Origin: Chamaecrista fasciculata
Taxonomy: Eukaryota; Streptophyta; Magnoliopsida; Fabales; Fabaceae
Assembly: GCA_003254925.1 (NCBI GenBank)
Contig: QANZ01034463.1
Coordinates: 248,145-312,144 of the forward strand
DNA: 64,000 nucleotides
Reading direction: 5' to 3'
A program made the position numbers and the translations under genes. Shown here piece after piece: positions 59,442-64,000 of this stretch. The stretch's first letter is position 1, and every line of letters starts with the position of its first letter. Below the pieces are notes generated by a model, which saw only the letters and a program-made list of their open reading frames with translations, was not told where the DNA came from and searched no databases.

Positions 59442-60434
59442 TCACATTTCTTCTCTCTTATCCAATATCTTTTCTTGCCCATCCATCAACAGTGGAGATT
59501 TCTCCGGCAGCTCGTCGGACAAACGGTGCGTTTCAATCCTTCGCTTGGAATCATCTGCGATTGTTTCGATTAGTGGATCATCATGTTTTTCCGGCAGCCA
59601 CATATCCCGGTCCAGAGCCACCGGGACCGCCGCGTCGGAATTTTCTAACGGTGGTGCAGATTTAGTGAAATGACGAGAGACTGACGGAGTCGAGCTAGCG
59701 AGAGAAACACCGTGAACTGCCGGGAAACGGCTAAATGGCGAAGTACTTTCAATTGCCGGAGCGGAAGCATATCGATTAACCGGCGAAATATTATTCACCG
59801 GAGACACAGCCGGAGAATTCTCCGATTGACCGGAGCCGGTTCTTGTAGGGAAAGACGTCAAAGAACTGCTATCGGATGAACTCACCGGTGAACCAGAGAC
59901 AACTCCGGTGGCCGGATCGGACCGGAGAGTGATAATTCCGGCAAGGCCATGAACAACGACGTGGCTACCGCGAAAAAGATCGGGGAAAACAATGTCGACG
60001 CCGTTGACAGCGACGGAGCCAGAGTTAGGTCTTCGAGTAACATTGAGATAACGGTGAGAGAGAAGCGTCGGAAGCGAAGAGCCGTCGGAGAGTCGGAGTA
60101 GATCGTCGACGGCGAGCCGGCGGCGAACGACGTGGAATCGGAGGGAATCGGTGTACGACGACGCCGTTTCGGTCATATCTAGGGCAAAAAGAGAAGAATC
60201 AGTGGGAGCGAATAAGGTGTAGGAACGGTAAACGGTATCGTTTCGAGCGAAGAGAAGGTCCAATTGAAGATCGGAAGTGACGATTGCGTTGCAGAAGAGA
60301 TCGTAGCCGCGAAATCTTAGGGTTTCAAGCATGGAATTGAATTCTCCGGCGGGAATGGAGTTAACGGCGCCGGTAAGAAACACGGCGGCGATGAAGACGG
60401 CGATGACGGAGGGTGGACGGAAAATGGACGCCAT
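59442..60434 (-). CDS. fasciclin-like arabinogalactan protein (FLA19/20/21 group), single exon
   Basis: 330 residues from one exon. Residues 1-26 are a hydrophobic signal peptide. One fasciclin domain (about 30-170) shows the H1 motif YTLFAPTDSSLFALD and the H2 block VVVHGLAGII. The LRFRGYDLFCNAIVTSDLQ segment is typical of the FLA19/20/21 group. The long C-terminal part (about 175-330) is Ser/Pro/Thr-rich but has few Ala-Pro/Ser-Pro glycomodules, and there is no hydrophobic GPI signal at the end, so it is likely secreted and not anchored. Such proteins sit in the cell wall or apoplast and affect adhesion and wall growth. Higher GC than its neighbours, as usual for intronless exons. Convergent with the helicase gene. 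Confidence 0.9.
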   Translation of the reverse strand: MASIFRPPSVIAVFIAAVFLTGAVNSIPAGEFNSMLETLRFRGYDLFCNAIVTSDLQLDLLFARNDTVYRSYTLFAPTDSSLFALDMTETASSYTDSLRFHVVRRRLAVDDLLRLSDGSSLPTLLSHRYLNVTRRPNSGSVAVNGVDIVFPDLFRGSHVVVHGLAGIITLRSDPATGVVSGSPVSSSDSSSLTSFPTRTGSGQSENSPAVSPVNNISPVNRYASAPAIESTSPFSRFPAVHGVSLASSTPSVSRHFTKSAPPLENSDAAVPVALDRDMWLPEKHDDPLIETIADDSKRRIETHRLSDELPEKSPLLMDGQEKILDKREEM

Positions 60435-60754
60435 TGACGACGGCGGCGAGATTCAGAGCTTTTTTCTTCTTCAAGACTGAGAAATTATGAAGTGGCTTTT
60501 CTTTCTTGAATTAGTTTTCGTTTTGGCGGGTTTTCTTTTTCTTCATTGTGTTATGACGGAAAAGGTCACGCTTTTTATACTTTTTTTCGATATTGCCATT
60601 CATCTAATGGGCCAGGCCCAGACTAATTCCAAAAGTGAAGGCCTTGTTTAGTATGCCTTCTTTTCTTATAGCGTACTCTGTAGACAAAAAGTGTCTAGAC
60701 CAAAAAAAACATATATAAAAAGCATAAAATTTACTATGCATTGTGTGTGGTTCA
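60435..60754. promoter_or_regulatory. promoter region of the fasciclin-like gene
   Basis: Upstream DNA on the minus strand; a TTTTTATACTTTTT stretch at about 60572-60585 is a poor TATA candidate (minus strand AAAGTATAAAAA). Confidence 0.35.
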
Positions 60755-60831
60755 ACTTATTTGAACTTTAAAGTAAACCATGAAAAATTTTCCCCTTTCT
60801 CCTTGCGATGGAGCTCCGCTAGGGTTTCCTC

Positions 60832-61695
60832 TTGCCTTTGTGGAATTTTATTAGGTTTAAAGATATGGTGGTGGCCCGAAAGCTTTTGTTAATTGATTTT
60901 TGGTTTACTAGTTTGAAGCTTTTGAAGATGTGGATTGAGGCTAGGTATGAAAGATTGCATAAGTTCTGTTATAACTGTGTTAGATTAAGGCATGATCAAA
61001 ACATGTGTAAAATGGAAAAAAAGTGTTCATGGAAGGATAACTTTGATATACTGTTTAGTGCTGGAAATTTTTTTCTTCAAAGAGAATCTGCTGTGAAGTT
61101 TGTTTTGATGGAGTCTTCTCTTGAGTATGAGAACATTGTTGTTGCTAGTTATGAGAAGATTTTTCCTAAAAATTCAAGAATGACTAGTATCAGTAGGAAA
61201 GTTGAGGAACAAGTGTCTTCTGTGAAGAAGAAAGCTGCTGTGGTGCAGAAGAAATACAGTGATGGTATGAAATTGTGCATTAGTAAGGAAGAATTTCGTT
61301 TTGGACCTAATAAGGTTTATAAACTGGGAAATGGTCCAAGCAAGCAAGAGTACGGGGCTAGGGTGGAAAGCTTCAAGATTTTTTGGAAGTTGGAGATCTT
61401 TAAGGCTCAAGCAATTGGTAGTGAGAGTTATGGATGCTGGTGGCCACTCTTTAAAAGCTGCCAAGGAGCCATGATAAGTGTTTGGAGGTACTGTTGGGAT
61501 TTGAGGGAAATCCTAGCAGTTATGAGTCTTTGGATGACTTGTACAAAACAAAGGCCCTCATTTGAAATGAATGATTACTTTGGCTGCCATTTGATTAGCC
61601 GAGAATGGTGTTGGTATTTGCTCATCAAGTCACCCAGGAGCCATGTTTGGTGTTTTGTGGTGCTGTTGGGATATGAGGGTATTTCTAACAGTTGA
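60832..61695 (+). CDS. LINE ORF1-like protein with CCHC zinc knuckle
   Basis: 287 codons. MWIEARYERLHKFCYNCVRL with the knuckle C-X2-C-X4-H-X4-C (CYNCVRLRHDQNMC) matches the zinc knuckle that follows DUF4283 in plant L1 ORF1 proteins; most of DUF4283 is missing. The rest is Lys-rich and unfamiliar. The last part lies in the internal duplication, so the true end is doubtful. It would bind element RNA if made; probably a remnant. Confidence 0.6.
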   Translation: MPLWNFIRFKDMVVARKLLLIDFWFTSLKLLKMWIEARYERLHKFCYNCVRLRHDQNMCKMEKKCSWKDNFDILFSAGNFFLQRESAVKFVLMESSLEYENIVVASYEKIFPKNSRMTSISRKVEEQVSSVKKKAAVVQKKYSDGMKLCISKEEFRFGPNKVYKLGNGPSKQEYGARVESFKIFWKLEIFKAQAIGSESYGCWWPLFKSCQGAMISVWRYCWDLREILAVMSLWMTCTKQRPSFEMNDYFGCHLISREWCWYLLIKSPRSHVWCFVVLLGYEGISNS

Positions 61696-61786
61696 AGATC
61701 CATAGAGGATTTATAAAAAACAAAGGCCCTCACTTCTAAGGATGGTTACTTTGGCTGCCTATTGGTTAGTCAAGAATGGTGTCAAG
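61461..61786 (+). repeat. diverged tandem duplication inside the LINE
   Basis: About 61461-61612 and 61633-61786, period about 171 bp. Shared blocks: GGAGCCATG, AAAACAAAGGCCCTCA, TTACTTTGGCTGCC and AGAATGGTGT. Confidence 0.85.
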
Positions 61787-62038
61787 AAGATGAGTCCATG
61801 GGATTGGGTGTTTTCACCCCATCTTCTTTTGTTACTTCTTTGAGAAGAGTTTGTAGGATGTTGGATGTAGAAGTTGGTTTTACTAAATCGCAGTTGATGT
61901 TATTTCTTTCTTTCTTAAGCTTGTTGTTTTGTTTGGACTTAGTGTGTATTTTGGTTTCATGTTGCATTGGTGTTTGTATAATTGGCTTTTGATGGAATGA
62001 AATGTTTCTGTTAAAAAAAAAAAACTTTTTTGAACTTT

Positions 62039-62572
62039 GATTTAGTTTTATATATATATATATATATATATAAAAAAGCGAAAAAAAAAACCTTTTATTT
62101 AGCTTAATCAAAGACAATGCACTTACTTAAATATTGGATAGAATAACTTTGTTGCCGTTATCATCTGACTCAATTCAAATGAAATTATTTTTTCTCTATA
62201 CAATTAAAATAAATAAGTGAAAGCCTAGAGTCGACATTGTTAAGAGGATTCAACCATTTCGTTTCTGTAGCCTGAATGAATTAGTCTTCTCTTAAATCAT
62301 TAAATAGATAGGCGAGAAAAACCCAGGACAATACCAAGAAAAAAGAAGATAACTGAGAGGATATATATGATACATTAAAAAAATATCAATTTTGTTAATT
62401 AGGAATGTATTTGGTTATAATATATCTATATGATAGGGTTATATAGGCATAAACAATGTATTAGAAAAATAAATTATTTTACTTTCAGGCTAAAAGAAAT
62501 TATTGCACAAAGTATTGAAGTACATCATGGAGAAATGAGGATAAAAATTAAGATGATCTCACACTAATTTTT
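62039..62572. other. AT-rich intergenic region with SINE scrap
   Basis: (TA)n at 62050-62072; a family B SINE tail fragment at about 62228-62275 (compare 24815-24955). Otherwise no feature. Confidence 0.45.
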
Positions 62573-62581
62573 TTTAATAAA

Positions 62582-63258
62582 GGTAAAAGTTCTGTTGGTG
62601 CCCCTAACGTTTGGGGTCAGTTTCAGTTATGCCCTTAACGTTTGTTTTGTGTCAGTTATACCCCAAATGTTTCACATTGTTGTCAATTATACCCTAACCT
62701 CAATTTTTTTGGGTCAAAGTCCTATTTTGGTCCCTCAAGTTTGCTCAAAGTTCCGTTTTGGTCCCTCAAGTCTCCGACGAACTTCTTGGCGAGATACACG
62801 GTGACCCCGATGACTACGAAAACTCTTAATTCAAGGTTTTTTGACCTCCTGAGTTCAATGGAGGCCTGAATTTTGCGAACAAATACCCGGAAATATAATT
62901 TTTGGCGATTGTGTACATTTTTTTGCGACTATGTAATTTTTTAGCGGCTTGCCAATCATTATTTTTCAAACTGGGGGCCTTCATTGAACTCAGGAGGTCA
63001 AAAAACTCTGGATTAAAAGTTTTCCTAGTCGTCAAAGTCGCCATATATCTCGCCGAAAAGTTCACTGGAGATTTGAGGGACCAAAACGAAACTTTGAGCA
63101 AATTTGAGGCACCAAAATAGGACATTGGCCCAAAAAATTGAGGTTGGGTATAATTGATAATAATGTGAAACGTTGAAGGCATAACTGACACAAAACAAAC
63201 GTTGGGAGCATAACTGAAACTGACCCCAAACATTAGGGACATTAAAAGGTCTTTTGCC
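62582..63258. mobile_element. Mutator-like MITE, 9-bp target duplication
   Basis: Perfect duplication TTTAATAAA at 62573-62581 and 63259-63267. Ends GGTAAAAGTTCTGTTGGTGC and complement GGCAAAAGACCTTTTAATGT. 677 bp, largely palindromic, same family as 18253-18900. Open frames inside are by-products of the palindrome. Confidence 0.92.
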
Positions 63259-63502
63259 TTTAATAAAATAAGAAATGACAATCAATTACTGATTTGAATT
63301 TTTAATAATTTAAAATAATATTGTTTTGTCAAAATATTTTTTTTTAAAAAAATAATATAAACTTTGACTCGAAATCAACAAATATTTAATATAAATAATT
63401 TCTTAGTCATTTAGGACCTTCTAACTATAAAGTACTTGAATGTGGCATTCATCCCTTGTGAGCATGACATGAATAATTTATTGCATCTCCTTTACTCCTA
63501 CC

Positions 63503-63977
63503 CAGTGTTGTCTGAATCGGACCAGATCGGACGGTTCTTCCGGTTCAACCGCCAACGAATACAAGAGCGAGTGGGTTCAACCAAAATAACCAAACTGGCA
63601 TTTGGATCAGATTGGACCGGAAATAACCAGCTGAAAACCGGCGAACCGGGTCCAACCGCCAAAAAAACCGGTGGTTCAACCAATTTTTTTTTTTAATTTT
63701 TTTTAAAATAAAAAAAATTGATTAAAAATTATAAGAAGGCAAGATGGAGGCCCTCATTCATCTTTTATCCTTCTTTTTCATTTGTTCTTTTAATATTTAG
63801 AATAAAATAAATTATTAATTATATTAAAAATAATTATTTGTATCATTATAGAGGATTTATATTTAATATATTAAAAATAATTATTTATTGCATCATCCGG
63901 TCCGACCGATACGACCAATCAGACCGTGAACCGAACACTAGTACGAGTCTTTATTTTGTTCGATTTTGACAACACTG
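63503..63977. mobile_element. non-autonomous hAT element
   Basis: Perfect 10-bp terminal inverted repeats CAGTGTTGTC (63503-63512) and GACAACACTG (63968-63977). Subterminal GGTTCAACC / CCGGTTC repeats match the hAT end at 2600-2749. 475 bp, no transposase. The 8-bp flanks CTCCTACC and CTTCAAGC match at only 5 of 8, so the insertion is old or the flanks have changed. Confidence 0.85.
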
Positions 63978-64000
63978 CTTCAAGCTGGAAAAAAAAAAAA

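Larger units (their letters stand above)
60770..62023 (+). mobile_element. non-autonomous LINE carrying only an ORF1-like frame
   Basis: Target duplication ACTTATTTGAACTTT (60755-60769) and ACTTTTTTGAACTTT (62024-62038), 14 of 15. A poly(A) tail at 62013-62024 follows GGAATGAAATGTTTCTGTT, a usual plant L1 end. There is no endonuclease or reverse transcriptase inside. Confidence 0.88.

Noticed and set aside
62595-63281. Overlapping open frames of 70-150 codons on both strands
   Set aside because: They follow the palindrome of the MITE, appear on both strands in the same way, and have no protein-like features.
1-64000. CRISPR array, bacterial operon, phage or virus-derived block
   Set aside because: No regular short repeats with unique spacers, no prokaryotic gene organisation, and no viral genes were seen; all coding signals fit plant genes or plant transposons.

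Overview
This is nuclear DNA of a flowering plant, almost certainly a eudicot: AT-rich, with GT-AG introns, dense small transposons, tRNA-derived SINEs, and plant-only families (WRKY, fasciclin-like arabinogalactan, BBE-like oxidase, MEKK1-type kinase). A member of the Rosales such as Cannabaceae is possible, but this is only a guess. I rebuilt seven host genes by joining exons whose GT/AG borders and reading phases all agree.

Layout. 1-2749: one end of a hAT transposon with a transposase broken by a stop codon. 2.8-8.8 kb: a field of Mutator-like MITEs and SINEs. 8.9-12.3 kb (+): a two-exon BBE-like FAD oxidoreductase with a SINE in its intron. 14.0-17.8 kb (-): a MEKK1-type MAP kinase kinase kinase, eight exons. 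18.0-23.2 kb: nested MITEs, a SINE, a Helitron-like element flanked by a 230-bp direct repeat, a 179-bp Helitron and an RTE LINE tail. 23.9-27.8 kb (-): a WRKY9-like group IIb transcription factor, five exons. 31-32 kb: a second 179-bp Helitron in the opposite orientation, and a LINE RNase H relic. 34.0-38.0 kb (+): a pinin/SDK/MemA nuclear protein, ten exons. 40.3-41.0 kb: a Mutator-like foldback element with a perfect 9-bp target duplication, carrying what looks like a fragment of the SF1/branchpoint-binding-protein gene. 41.3-45.6 kb (+): a LEA_2/NDR1-HIN1-like membrane protein whose first exon is disrupted by a duplication ending at an N, probably an assembly artefact. 49.0-58.5 kb (+): a 20-exon SEN1-type helicase (MAGATAMA 3). 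59.4-60.4 kb (-): a single-exon fasciclin-like protein. 60.8-64.0 kb: an ORF1-only LINE with target duplication, another Mutator-like MITE, and a non-autonomous hAT.

The genes do not form a pathway. MEKK1-type kinases and WRKY factors both act in stress and immune signalling, BBE-like enzymes often act in defence metabolism, and LEA_2/NHL proteins are often stress-linked, but nothing here shows co-regulation. Pinin and the helicase act in RNA processing. The most notable things are the transposon structures, several delimited to the base by target duplications, and the candidate gene-fragment capture. I saw no wholly new biological system.
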